From DASYUM01 sp036001225 (GTDB taxonomy: Bacteria > Methylomirabilota > Methylomirabilia > Rokubacteriales > DASRDR01), in NCBI GenBank assembly GCA_036001225.1, contig DASYUM010000308.1, forward strand, positions 1 through 64,000: a stretch of 64,000 nucleotides of DNA. Reading direction: 5' to 3'. Both the position numbers and the translations under genes were made by a program. The notes under the pieces are model-generated. The model was not told where the DNA came from and made no database searches. It saw only the letters and a program-made list of their open reading frames with translations. Shown here piece after piece: positions 7,847 to 16,362 of the stretch (position 1 is the stretch's first letter; each line of letters opens with the position of its first letter).

Positions 7847-9122
7847 TCGCATCCGCGCCCGTTACGACGTCGCCATCGTCGGGGGCGGCCCCGCCGGCTC
7901 CACCGCGGCGACCTTGCTGGCCCGCGCCGGTCTCGACGTCGCCTGCTTCGAGCGGGAGCGCTTCCCCCGCTTCCACATCGGCGAGTCGCTCCTCCCGGCC
8001 TCCGTCCCGCTCTTCGACCGGCTGGGGCTGACGTCGCGGCTGGAGGGGGCCGGGTTTCTCCGGAAGTACGGCGCCGCCTTCATCGACGAGGCGGACGGCC
8101 GGCAGGTCTTCTTCAATTTCCGGCGAGGCCCGCACTGGGCCGACCACGCCTACAACGTCCCCCGGGCCGATTTCGACCGCCTGCTCCTCGATCATGCCGC
8201 CAAGGAAGGGGCGGCCGTCGTCGAGGGCGCCGAGGTCCAGTCGCTGGCGATCGAGCGCGACCGCGTGCGGCTGGAAGTGGCGACCGACGACGGCGGGCGT
8301 TATCCGGTAGAGGCGGCGTTCCTGGTGGATGCCAGCGGTCGCGACGCGGTGCTCGCCTCGCGGCTTGGCCGTCGGGAGCCCATGCCCAGTCTGGGCAAGG
8401 TCGCGCTCTTCGCCCATTACCGGGGCGCGGAGCGCTGGCTCGAGCGCCGGGAGGGCTACATCCGGATCTACCTCTTCGACCACGGCTGGTTCTGGTGGAT
8501 CCCCTTCGCCGGCGACCTCACCAGCGTCGGCTGTGTCCTCCACCAGCGCGTGGTCAAGGCGCGCCAGGTCCGCCTGGAGCAGCTCTTCGAGGAGATGGTG
8601 GCCGCCTGCCCGAGCGTGGCCGCCGGTCTGGACGGTGCCACCCGGACCACCGAGGTCTTGAGCGCGGCCAATTTCTCCTACCGGGGGACGCCGGCGGTCG
8701 GCGACCGCTTCGTCGCCCTCGGGGACGCGGTCACGTTCGTGGACCCCATCTTCTCGACCGGCGTCTACATCGCCATGCAATCGGCCGAGCTGGCCTGCCC
8801 GGCCATCGTGACCGGGTTCCGGCAGGGAGCGTTCCGCGCCTCGGCCTTCGACGGATATCGGCGCCGCATCGAGCGTGGCACCGGGCTCTTGTTCCGCTTC
8901 ATCGACCAGTACTATGACCCTGCGTTCCTGGACGTCTTTCTCTCTCCGAGCCCACCGCAGATGTTGCGCGACGCCGTGGTGACGGTCCTGGTCGGGGGCG
9001 CCTTCCTCCACTATCCGCTCTGGCTGCGGGCCCGTCTGGCGGCGGTCTTCCTCGGGGCCGCCCTCCGGCGGCGGTCGCGCGCGCGGCAGGGATTGGCGGT
9101 CGAGTCGCGCCTGACGTGGTGA
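7824..9122 (+). CDS. FAD-dependent oxidoreductase, flavin-dependent halogenase-like
   Basis: A 432-residue flavoprotein of the halogenase/geranylgeranyl-reductase superfamily. The dinucleotide-binding GGGPAGS begins at residue 20. FHIGESLLP follows, then Lys81 in FLRKYGAAF, then WFWWIP at 222-227, which matches the WxWxIP signature of FADH2-dependent halogenases. GDAVTFVDPIFSTGV is the second FAD segment. If it is a halogenase it would chlorinate or brominate a carrier-bound intermediate; several superfamily members instead only oxidise or reduce. The ATG at 7824 overlaps the glycosyltransferase; an in-frame GTG at 7839 is an alternative. Halogenase activity is an inference. Confidence 0.75.
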   Translation: MPEAAVADRIRARYDVAIVGGGPAGSTAATLLARAGLDVACFERERFPRFHIGESLLPASVPLFDRLGLTSRLEGAGFLRKYGAAFIDEADGRQVFFNFRRGPHWADHAYNVPRADFDRLLLDHAAKEGAAVVEGAEVQSLAIERDRVRLEVATDDGGRYPVEAAFLVDASGRDAVLASRLGRREPMPSLGKVALFAHYRGAERWLERREGYIRIYLFDHGWFWWIPFAGDLTSVGCVLHQRVVKARQVRLEQLFEEMVAACPSVAAGLDGATRTTEVLSAANFSYRGTPAVGDRFVALGDAVTFVDPIFSTGVYIAMQSAELACPAIVTGFRQGAFRASAFDGYRRRIERGTGLLFRFIDQYYDPAFLDVFLSPSPPQMLRDAVVTVLVGGAFLHYPLWLRARLAAVFLGAALRRRSRARQGLAVESRLTW

Positions 9123-10309
9123 GCGACCTGCGCCGGCTCTGGCCTCGCGGCTACGGCTTCGCCATCGCCGGCATCGCGGTGGGGATCGCCGGACTGGTCG
9201 CCCTCGGCGCTCTCGCCGAGCGGATCAGCCGCTTCATCGAGGGTGGCCATCGCTTCGTCCTCGGACAGATCTCGGTGGCCGGCGCCGGCATCGGCAGCGG
9301 CGCCGGCTTCACGGCCGGCGGCCTCCTCCCGCGTCGCACGGTCGAGGCGATCGCCCGCGTGCCGGGCGTGCAGGTCGTCCAGCCCCAGGTCATGGTCCCG
9401 GTGGACCCGCGCAGCTCTCAGCTCTTCACGGTGAACCAGGAGCTGATCCTCGGCCTCGACCTGTCGGTCCCCATCCCCAACCGCAACTACCCCACGCTGC
9501 CCGTCGCCCGCGGGCGCTTCCTCGGCGCCGGCGATCGCGGCCGGGCGGTGGTCGGCGCCGACTTCGCCGCGGCGCGGGGATTGCGGATCGGGGACCGGGT
9601 CCGCCTCGGAGCCCGCGAGTTCGAGGTCGTCGGGATCCTCGAGCGCCTCCTCACCGCGCCCGATCGCTTCGCCTTCGTCCCGCTGGAGGACGCGCGCGAC
9701 CTCTGGCTGGCCCTCGACCCTACCCTCCGGGTGCTGTTCGCGCCCGGCGGGCCGGTGGCGCGCGACGACCTCAACACCGGCGCCGCGGTGGGCTGGGCGC
9801 CCGGCGTGGATCCCGACGCGCTGGCCGCGCGGATCGCGCGCGAGGTGCCGGGGGTGAACGTGGTGCCTCCCGGCGAGGTGGCCCGCCAGCTCGCGTCCTC
9901 CACGACCTTCTTCACCTGGCTCATGGCCGGCGTGGGCGGGATCGGGCTCCTGATCGGCGGCCTCTCGCTCTCCAACACGGTCGCCGCCTCGACCTTCGAG
10001 CGGATTCGGGACTTCGGCATCAAGCAGGCTCTGGGCGCGACCGATGTCCAGCTCTTCGGCGAGGTGCTCCGGGAGAGCCTGGTCGTGAGCCTCGCCGGCG
10101 GCGTGGTGGGGGCGCTCCTCGCTCTCGCCGCCGGGAGTGCGGTGGACGCCCGGGCCGCCCACGCCGGCCAGCAGCTCTTCTTCTTCTCCGGCCGCCTCTT
10201 CGGCTTCACGTTCGCGTTGGCTGCCGCCCTCGGCGCCATCGCCGGCGCCTACGCCACCGCGCGCATCCTGCGGGTGCCGCCGGCGGAGGCCATCCGCCGG
10301 GGAGCTTAG
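9116..10309 (+). CDS. ABC exporter permease, MacB/FtsX type
   Basis: A 397-residue membrane protein: an N-terminal transmembrane segment (about residues 12-35), a periplasmic MacB-PCD-like domain (about 40-260) and three C-terminal membrane helices in an FtsX domain (about 265-390). LSNTVAASTFERIRDFGIKQALGA is the typical FtsX coupling region in outline. It needs a partner ATPase, which is encoded at 11909. Location in the biosynthetic cluster suggests export of the product or a lipid-linked form of it. The start is GTG at 9116 or the adjacent GTG at 9119, which gives a GTGA overlap with the flavoprotein. Confidence 0.85.
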   Translation: MVSDLRRLWPRGYGFAIAGIAVGIAGLVALGALAERISRFIEGGHRFVLGQISVAGAGIGSGAGFTAGGLLPRRTVEAIARVPGVQVVQPQVMVPVDPRSSQLFTVNQELILGLDLSVPIPNRNYPTLPVARGRFLGAGDRGRAVVGADFAAARGLRIGDRVRLGAREFEVVGILERLLTAPDRFAFVPLEDARDLWLALDPTLRVLFAPGGPVARDDLNTGAAVGWAPGVDPDALAARIAREVPGVNVVPPGEVARQLASSTTFFTWLMAGVGGIGLLIGGLSLSNTVAASTFERIRDFGIKQALGATDVQLFGEVLRESLVVSLAGGVVGALLALAAGSAVDARAAHAGQQLFFFSGRLFGFTFALAAALGAIAGAYATARILRVPPAEAIRRGA

Positions 10310-10312
10310 ATC

Positions 10313-11809
10313 ATGGCGATGGACCACGACGTCCTGGTCGTCGGCGGAGGGAACGCCGCGCTCTGCGCCGCCCTGGCCGCCCGCGAGCGGGGGGCGCGCG
10401 TGCTCGTCCTGGAAAAGGCGCCCGAGGCCGAGCGGGGCGGGAACTCGCTCTTCACGGCCGGGGGCTTTCGCTTTCCCCACCGCGGCCTCGAGGATTTGCG
10501 GCGCGACGTGCTGGTCGATCTGACCCCGGCCGAGGCGGACGCCGTCGAGGTGCCACCCTACCCGGAGGAGACGTTCTACGACGACCTCCTGCGGCTCACC
10601 GAGCACTGCGCGAATCCGGACCTGACCGATCTGTTGGTGCGGCGGGCCCGGCCGACCGTGGTGTGGATGCGCGGCCAGGGCGTGCGCTGGATTCTGATGC
10701 TCAACCGCCAGTCCTTCAAGGTGGGCGACCGCCACCACTTCTGGGGCGGCCTCCACGTCGAGGCGGTCGGCGGCGGCCAGGGCCTCGTCCAGTCGCTGTA
10801 CGACCGGGCGGAGCGGCTCGGCGTGGCGGTGCTGTATGGCGTCGGGGCCCGGCGCCTTCTCCAGGACCGGCGGGGCGCCGTCACCGGCGTCGTCACCCGC
10901 GGGCCGGAGGGCTTCGAGGAGATCGCGGCCGGCGCGGTGGTCCTCGGCTGCGGGGGATTCGAGGCCAACCCCGAGTGGCGAGTCCGCTACCTCGGCCCCG
11001 ACTGGGAGCTGGCGCGCGTGCGGGGAACGCGGCACAACACCGGCGACGGGATCCGCATGGCGCTCGAGATCGGCGCCCAGCCCTACGGCCACTGGTCCTC
11101 CTGCCACGCCGTCCAGTGGGACGTCAACGCCCCCGAGTTCGGCGACCGCAAGGTCCTCGACCTCTTCCAGAAGCATTCCTACCCGCTGGGTCTCATCGTC
11201 AATGTCCGCGGCGAGCGGTTCGTGGACGAGGGCGCCGACCTCCGAAACTACACCTACGCCAAGTACGGCCGCGAGATCCTGAAGCAACCGCTTCGCACCG
11301 CCTGGCAGCTCTTCGATCAGAAGGTCGTCCCCCTCCTCCGCGAGGAGTATCGGATTCGCGAAGTGACCAAGGTCGAGGCCGACACGCTGGAGGAGTTGGC
11401 GCGGAAGTGCGAGATCGACGCGGCCGGGCTCGGGCGGACGGTTCACGCCTTCAACGCCGCCGTCCAGGACACGCCCGCCTTCAACCCGGCCGTCCTCGAT
11501 GGCAAAGGCACCCGCGGGATCACGCCGCCCAAGTCCAACTGGGCCCAGCGGCTCGACCGGCCGCCCTTCGTCGCCTTCGGCGTGACGTGCGGCATCACCT
11601 TCACCTTCGGCGGGCTCCGGGTCAACGGCGAGGCCGCCGTGCTCGACACCGAGGATCGCCCGATTCCCGGCCTCTACGCCGCCGGCGAGCTGGTGGGCGG
11701 GCTCTTCTACCACAACTACCCCGGCGGGGCGGGACTCATGGCGGGGGCGACGTTCGGGAAGCTCGCCGGGGAGCAGGCGGCGGCATTCGTGGCGACCGCC
11801 AGTCGCTGA
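10313..11809 (+). CDS. FAD-dependent dehydrogenase, TcuA (tricarballylate dehydrogenase)/fumarate reductase flavoprotein family
   Basis: A 498-residue flavoprotein. It starts VLVVGGGNAALCAALAA (FAD-binding Rossmann fold) followed by LEKAPEAERGGNSLFT, the arrangement seen in TcuA. The C-terminal AGELVGGLFYHNYPGGAGL matches the FAD2 family's substrate-cap and flavin region. TcuA oxidises tricarballylate, but in this cluster, between the two halves of an ABC exporter, a tailoring oxidation or reduction of the product is as likely. The gene starts three bases after the permease stop, with GGGGAG upstream. The family call is firm and the substrate unknown. Confidence 0.85.
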   Translation: MAMDHDVLVVGGGNAALCAALAARERGARVLVLEKAPEAERGGNSLFTAGGFRFPHRGLEDLRRDVLVDLTPAEADAVEVPPYPEETFYDDLLRLTEHCANPDLTDLLVRRARPTVVWMRGQGVRWILMLNRQSFKVGDRHHFWGGLHVEAVGGGQGLVQSLYDRAERLGVAVLYGVGARRLLQDRRGAVTGVVTRGPEGFEEIAAGAVVLGCGGFEANPEWRVRYLGPDWELARVRGTRHNTGDGIRMALEIGAQPYGHWSSCHAVQWDVNAPEFGDRKVLDLFQKHSYPLGLIVNVRGERFVDEGADLRNYTYAKYGREILKQPLRTAWQLFDQKVVPLLREEYRIREVTKVEADTLEELARKCEIDAAGLGRTVHAFNAAVQDTPAFNPAVLDGKGTRGITPPKSNWAQRLDRPPFVAFGVTCGITFTFGGLRVNGEAAVLDTEDRPIPGLYAAGELVGGLFYHNYPGGAGLMAGATFGKLAGEQAAAFVATASR

Positions 11810-11851
11810 GAGCCCGTGAAGGAATCGCCCCTTCCGTGTGAGCCGCGAGAT

Positions 11852-11905
11852 ACCCGGAGGGGGGGTCCGGGGGAGGAGCGCGCCGCTCCCCCCCGGCCCG
11901 ACTGA
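11852..11905 (+). repeat. 54-bp GC-rich dispersed repeat, copy 1, with hairpin
   Basis: Begins ACCCGG, contains a run of seven G, then GGGGGAGGAGCGCGC and a matching C-run, and ends GGCCCGACTGA. GGGGGAG can pair with CTCCCCC. A second copy at 32723-32776 (inverted in window coordinates) differs at one base of 54. Here it lies three bases before the GTG of the exporter ATPase gene, in that gene's orientation. Confidence 0.85.
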
Positions 11906-11908
11906 GCG

Positions 11909-12580
11909 GTGCTGCGCGCCGTCGGGCTCCGCAAGACGTTTCGGGGTCCCGACGGCCGCGTCATCGAGGTGCTGCGGGGCTGCGACCTCACCCTGGCGCC
12001 CGGCGAGCACGTCGCGGTCGTCGGGCGCTCCGGCTCCGGCAAGTCCACGCTGCTCAATCTGCTCGGCTGTCTGGACCGCGCCGACGGCGGCGAGCTGTGG
12101 TTTGGCGACGCCGCCCTCACCGGCGCGGGCCGGCGAGCGCTGGCCCACTTCCGCGGCCATCAGCTCGGCTTCGTCTTCCAGGCCTTCAACCTGATCCCGT
12201 CGCTCACGGCCTGGGAGAACGTGCTCCTCGCCGCCCGCTACGTCGGCCGGGACCGGACCCCGGCGACGCGGGCGGCGACCGCGCTCTTCGAGCGGCTGGG
12301 GATCGCCGAGCGCAAGGGCCACTACCCGCCGGCGCTCTCTGGCGGCGAGCAGCAGCGCGTGGCCTTTTGCCGGGCGGTGCTGAACGATCCCGCGGTGCTC
12401 CTCGCCGACGAGCCGACCGGCAACCTCGATGACGACAACGCCCGCGTGATCCTGGACGAGCTGCGGTCGCGCGCGCGGACGGGTCGGGCGGCGGTCCTGC
12501 TGGTGACCCACAACGCCGACCTTGCCCGCGCCGCCGACCGGGTGCTCTACCTGGAGGACGGCCGGCTCGTCGCCGCCTGA
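11909..12580 (+). CDS. ABC exporter ATP-binding protein, MacB/LolD type
   Basis: A 223-residue ATPase of the size and type that partners FtsX-like permeases. Walker A is GRSGSGKST (39-47), the signature LSGGEQQRV, Walker B VLLADEPTGNLD and the switch His in LLVTHNAD. The DEPTGNLD form is typical of MacB/LolD/FtsE. Its partner is the permease at 9116; the TcuA-like gene and a 54-bp repeat separate them. The start GTG is three bases after the repeat, and no clear ribosome-binding site lies between repeat and start, so the hairpin may affect translation. Confidence 0.92.
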   Translation: MLRAVGLRKTFRGPDGRVIEVLRGCDLTLAPGEHVAVVGRSGSGKSTLLNLLGCLDRADGGELWFGDAALTGAGRRALAHFRGHQLGFVFQAFNLIPSLTAWENVLLAARYVGRDRTPATRAATALFERLGIAERKGHYPPALSGGEQQRVAFCRAVLNDPAVLLADEPTGNLDDDNARVILDELRSRARTGRAAVLLVTHNADLARAADRVLYLEDGRLVAA

Positions 12581-12752
12581 ACCGGCGCCGGACCGTCGGT
12601 CAGGAACTCGCCACCCGGCCGGTTCCTGGCCAGCGCGACGGCCCGCCGCGTCGGTAAACCCTTGTCAGTTGCATGCTCCTGTTCTGGCATGCTGCGTGCT
12701 CTTTTCCCCGCCGTGCTCCAGACCCTGGACTCTGTTCGACCGGCAGGATGTC

Positions 12753-14861
12753 ATGCGAAACCTTAAGGGGGCGCGCATCCTCGTCGTCGATGACGCCGAC
12801 CGAGTGCGCGTGGTCATGGCGGAGATGCTCAGGGTCGCCGGGGCCGACGTGGCGGAGGCGGTCAGCGGCGAGGAGGCGCTCGGGCTGGCCGCCGGCTGGC
12901 GCCCCGACCTGGTCGTGCTCGATCTCGACTTGCCGGACCTGGACGGAGTCGAGGTCTGCCGCCGAATCAAGTCCGACCCCGCGACCGGGTCGACCCTCGT
13001 CCTCCTCCTCTCCGGCGTGTTTCTGGACGTGGCGGACCGGGTCCGGGGGCTCGAGGGCGGGGCCGACGGCTTTCTGACGAAGCCGGTCGAGCGGATGGAG
13101 CTGATGGCCACCGCCGCCGCCTTGCTCCGCTTGCACGACAGCGAGCGCCGCCGGCGGGCGGCCGAGACCGTGGCCCGGGTGGCCCAGGCACTGACCGAGA
13201 CCCTCGACGTGTCGGCGGTCGCCAACCGGATCGTGGAGAGCCTCCCGGCCCTGTTCGACCTCCGAACGGCAACCGTTCGCCTCTTGCAGCCGGACGGCTC
13301 GCTCCTCACCGTCGCGTCGGGCGGGCCGGCCTGCGAGCATTACGAGGTCGGCCACGTCTGCCCGCCCGGAACCGGCGCCGCCGGCTGGGCGATCGCCGAG
13401 GGCGGGGCGGTCTGGGCCGCTGACCTGCTCGCCGAGCCTCGCATCCGGCTCACCGACGAGCAGCGGCAGCGGGCGGTGGCCTCGGCCAGCCGGGCCATCG
13501 TCGCGGTCCCCCTGCGGGTCAAGGGGCAGCTGCTCGGCGCCATCAGTCTGGCCGAAGAAACGAGCCGCACCTTCTCGGACGCCGATGTCGCGCTCCTGCA
13601 GACGTTTGCCGATCAGGCGGCGCTGGCGATCGAGAACGCGCGGCTCTACGAGGACGCCCGCCGAGCCTACCGGGAGCTGTCCGAGGCCCAACACCAGCTC
13701 CGGCAGTCGCAGAAGATGGAGGCGATCGGCCGGCTGGCCAGCGGGGTGGCGCACGACTTCAACAACCTGCTGACCGTCATCCGGGGCCGGAGCGAGCTCC
13801 TGCGGGCGCGGCTCGCCGCCGACGATCCCCTCTATCGCCATGCCAGGCTGATCGAGACGACCGCCGAGCGGGCGGGGGCGCTCACCCACCAGCTGCTCGC
13901 CTTCAGCCGGAAACAGGTGCTCCAACCGAAGGTCCTCGACCTCAACCAGGTTCTGGGCGGTATGGAGAAGATGCTGCGCCGGCTCATCGGCGAGGACATC
14001 GACCTGATCTTCGCGATGGATCCGGCCCTCGACCGGGTTCGGGCCGACCCCGCCCAGCTCGAGCAGGTGATCCTGAACCTGGTGGTGAACGCGCGGGACG
14101 CCATGCCCCACGGCGGCCGACTGGTCGTCGAGACGTCGAACCTCCGGGTGGACGGTGAACCCGGCGGCGAGGCGCCGGGGTTGCAACCCGGCACCCACGT
14201 CATGCTGGCCGTCGGCGACAGTGGCGTCGGGATGGACGAGGAGACCCAGTCCCACGTGTTCGAGCCGTTCTTCACCACCAAGGAGCCGGGGACGGGGACC
14301 GGGCTCGGGCTCGCGACCGTCTACGGCATCGTGAAGCAGAGCGGGGGCGAGGTCGCCTTCGAAAGCGAGGTCGATCGGGGCACCACGTTCCGGATCTACC
14401 TGCCGGGGGTACAGGAACCGGCCGAGAGCGTCGCCGCCAGCCTGCCGCAGGTGAGCGCGCCGCGCGGCATCGAGACCATCCTCCTGGTGGAAGACGACGA
14501 TGCGCTACGCGAGATGACCCGCGAGATGCTCGCCCTGTACGGCTACCGCGTCATCGACGCGCGGCACCCCGGCGAAGCCTTGCTCGTCGCCGAGCGCCGC
14601 CCGGACCGGATCGACCTGCTGGTCACCGACATCGTCATGCCCCAGATGAACGGCTGTGAGCTGGCCGAGCGGCTCGTCGAGCTGCGCCCGAACCTGAGAG
14701 TCCTCTACATGTCCGGCTACGCCGACGAGACGGTCATCCGTCGGGCGGGCGTCAACGGGGCGCTCACCCTCCTCCAGAAGCCCTTCGCCGCCGGGACGCT
14801 GGCCCACAAGGTCCGCGAAGCCCTCGACGCCGCCCCCCGGCTGACCGGGGCGCGCCGCTAG
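12753..14861 (+). CDS. Hybrid sensor: REC - GAF - histidine kinase - REC
   Basis: A 702-residue cytoplasmic signalling protein without membrane segments. The N-terminal receiver has phosphoacceptor Asp57 in LDLDLPDLDG. A GAF-type sensor domain (about 150-300) with Cys-containing GPACEHYEVGHVCPP could bind a ligand or cofactor. A coiled linker leads to the HisKA domain with His334 in VAHDFNNLL, a HATPase domain (about 430-550; NLVVNARDAM and DSGVGMD) and a second receiver with Asp626 in TDIVMPQMNG. The ATG at 12753 starts the protein just before the receiver strand. It stands alone with no output regulator beside it; genes it controls cannot be told from the sequence. Confidence 0.92.
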   Translation: MRNLKGARILVVDDADRVRVVMAEMLRVAGADVAEAVSGEEALGLAAGWRPDLVVLDLDLPDLDGVEVCRRIKSDPATGSTLVLLLSGVFLDVADRVRGLEGGADGFLTKPVERMELMATAAALLRLHDSERRRRAAETVARVAQALTETLDVSAVANRIVESLPALFDLRTATVRLLQPDGSLLTVASGGPACEHYEVGHVCPPGTGAAGWAIAEGGAVWAADLLAEPRIRLTDEQRQRAVASASRAIVAVPLRVKGQLLGAISLAEETSRTFSDADVALLQTFADQAALAIENARLYEDARRAYRELSEAQHQLRQSQKMEAIGRLASGVAHDFNNLLTVIRGRSELLRARLAADDPLYRHARLIETTAERAGALTHQLLAFSRKQVLQPKVLDLNQVLGGMEKMLRRLIGEDIDLIFAMDPALDRVRADPAQLEQVILNLVVNARDAMPHGGRLVVETSNLRVDGEPGGEAPGLQPGTHVMLAVGDSGVGMDEETQSHVFEPFFTTKEPGTGTGLGLATVYGIVKQSGGEVAFESEVDRGTTFRIYLPGVQEPAESVAASLPQVSAPRGIETILLVEDDDALREMTREMLALYGYRVIDARHPGEALLVAERRPDRIDLLVTDIVMPQMNGCELAERLVELRPNLRVLYMSGYADETVIRRAGVNGALTLLQKPFAAGTLAHKVREALDAAPRLTGARR

Positions 14862-14866
14862 GTCCT

Positions 14867-14892
14867 CCGGAGGGGGTCTCGACGGCCCCCTC
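14867..14892 (+). terminator. GC-rich hairpin after the hybrid kinase gene
   Basis: CCGGAGGGGGTC, a TCGACG-type loop and GGCCCCCTC form a strong stem five bases after the kinase stop codon. There is no T-run, so intrinsic termination is uncertain. The same sequence with a few changes recurs at 21387-21415. Confidence 0.5.
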
Positions 14893-15108
14893 AAAGCGGA
14901 ACACCAGACGCGCGGCGTGTGGCTTCACCGTGCGCGCGGTTAGTCCGACCAGAACGCTAGGAGCGCCCCCAGCGAACGGACCGGCGCCGTCCTGAAAATC
15001 TCGGCCCGGCCGCGTGTCGGGAAGTGGACGGGCGGCCGTTTCGGCTGGTCTTCCCGCAGCTCTCTCTGGTACCCTGCCAGGGTCTGTCCGGAGGGAGACG
15101 CAAGAGGG

Positions 15109-16362
15109 ATGGGCGGAGTCCAGGGGACGCTGGTGGTCGCCAACATGCCGGGCGCGCTGACCGTGGTGGCGGGTCTCCCGCTGGTCGCGCGCGCGGTGCT
15201 CGAGCTGCGCGCGGCGGGCTACGCCGCGGTCACCGTCTTCGCCGGTCCCCAGGCCCGGCGGGTGGCGGCGCTGCTCGAGCCACGCTGCCCGGACGTGGCC
15301 GGCCTCGGCTCGCCGGACGAGGCGGCCGCCCTCGGCTGGCCGGAGCTCGTCCTCGTGGTGGCGGGCGACGTCCTCTTCGACCCCGCCGCGCTGGCGCCGC
15401 TCCTCGCCGCCGCCACGCCGGGCGGGGTCCACTTCGGGCAGGTGCCCGGAGCGCCGGGACCCGAGGTGCCGGCCGCGGTGTGCCCGGGGTCGGCCATCCC
15501 GCGCCTGCTGGCCGAGGCGAGCCGTGGTGGCGGGCTTCGCGTCGAGGGCCTTCGCCGCGTCGGCGGCGCGGCCGCGGGCGGGGTCCCGCTCACCGACGGC
15601 CTCCTCGTGCCCGCCGACCGGGCCCCGGCGCGGCGCGTCCTCGAGACGGCGCTTCTCGATCATCTGGCCCGGCGGACCAGCGCCAAGGACAGCTTCCTCG
15701 CCGCGCTCGTCGACCGCCGCCTGTCCCGGCCGCTGACGCGTCTCCTCCTCGGCTCGCCGGTGACGCCGTCTCAGATCACGGTGGTCAGTATCGCGCTCGG
15801 GCTCGCCGGGGCGGTGGGCCTGGCGACCATCTCCTACGCGGGCCGCCTCGCCGGCGTCGGCGCGTTGATCGCGTCGATCGTCCTCGACTGCGTGGACGGC
15901 GAGCTGGCGCGGGCCCGCTTCCAGCAGAGTGCGGCCGGCGCCCGGCTCGACGTGCTCGGCGATTACGTGGTCCACCTCGCGGCGTTCCTCGGTCTCGCCA
16001 TCGGCCTCGCCCGGCAGGGGCTGCCGCCGGGAGGCGTCTGGGCCGCGGCCGGCCTCGTCGCCGGCGTCGGGGCCGCCATGGCCACGATGCACGCGATCTT
16101 CGTCCGGCCGGCGCTCCGCGGGGGGGGCGACCTCCACTGGAGCGGCGAGCCAGCCGGGTTGCCCGACACGCCCCTGACCGCGATCGTCGAGAAGCTCGCC
16201 AGCCGCGACTACACGTATCTACTCCTCGTCCTGGCCCTGCTCGGACACCTCGAGTGGTTCCTCTACGCGGCGGCGGTCGGCTCGTGGGTCTTCGTCGCCG
16301 GCGTGCTGGGCTATCGAGGCTATCAGCGGCTGGCCCTGCGCCGACCGGTGGTCTCGCAGTGA
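15109..16362 (+). CDS. Nucleotidyltransferase-like domain fused to a CDP-alcohol phosphatidyltransferase
   Basis: A 417-residue two-domain protein. The N-terminal half (about 1-190) has a MobA-like/sugar nucleotidyltransferase outline with degenerate substrate motifs. The C-terminal half is a polytopic CDP-alcohol phosphatidyltransferase with the full signature: Asp260, Asp263-Gly264, Ala267-Arg268, Gly277, Asp281 and Asp285. The architecture resembles the bifunctional inositol-1-phosphate cytidylyltransferase/di-myo-inositol phosphate phosphate synthase. Genes for an HpnL-like protein and HpnJ follow with overlapping stops and starts, so a hopanoid- or phospholipid-related product is as plausible as a phospho-inositol solute. 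The ATG has GGAGGGAG upstream. Confidence 0.82.
   Translation: MGGVQGTLVVANMPGALTVVAGLPLVARAVLELRAAGYAAVTVFAGPQARRVAALLEPRCPDVAGLGSPDEAAALGWPELVLVVAGDVLFDPAALAPLLAAATPGGVHFGQVPGAPGPEVPAAVCPGSAIPRLLAEASRGGGLRVEGLRRVGGAAAGGVPLTDGLLVPADRAPARRVLETALLDHLARRTSAKDSFLAALVDRRLSRPLTRLLLGSPVTPSQITVVSIALGLAGAVGLATISYAGRLAGVGALIASIVLDCVDGELARARFQQSAAGARLDVLGDYVVHLAAFLGLAIGLARQGLPPGGVWAAAGLVAGVGAAMATMHAIFVRPALRGGGDLHWSGEPAGLPDTPLTAIVEKLASRDYTYLLLVLALLGHLEWFLYAAAVGSWVFVAGVLGYRGYQRLALRRPVVSQ

Noticed and set aside
9011..12511. 1166-codon open frame on the minus strand opposite the flavoprotein, exporter and TcuA-like genes
   Set aside because: Its composition is that of a GC-rich shadow (Arg, Gly, Glu, Asp-rich without folded-protein pattern), it has no ribosome-binding site or motif, and the opposite strand has well-recognised proteins over its whole length.
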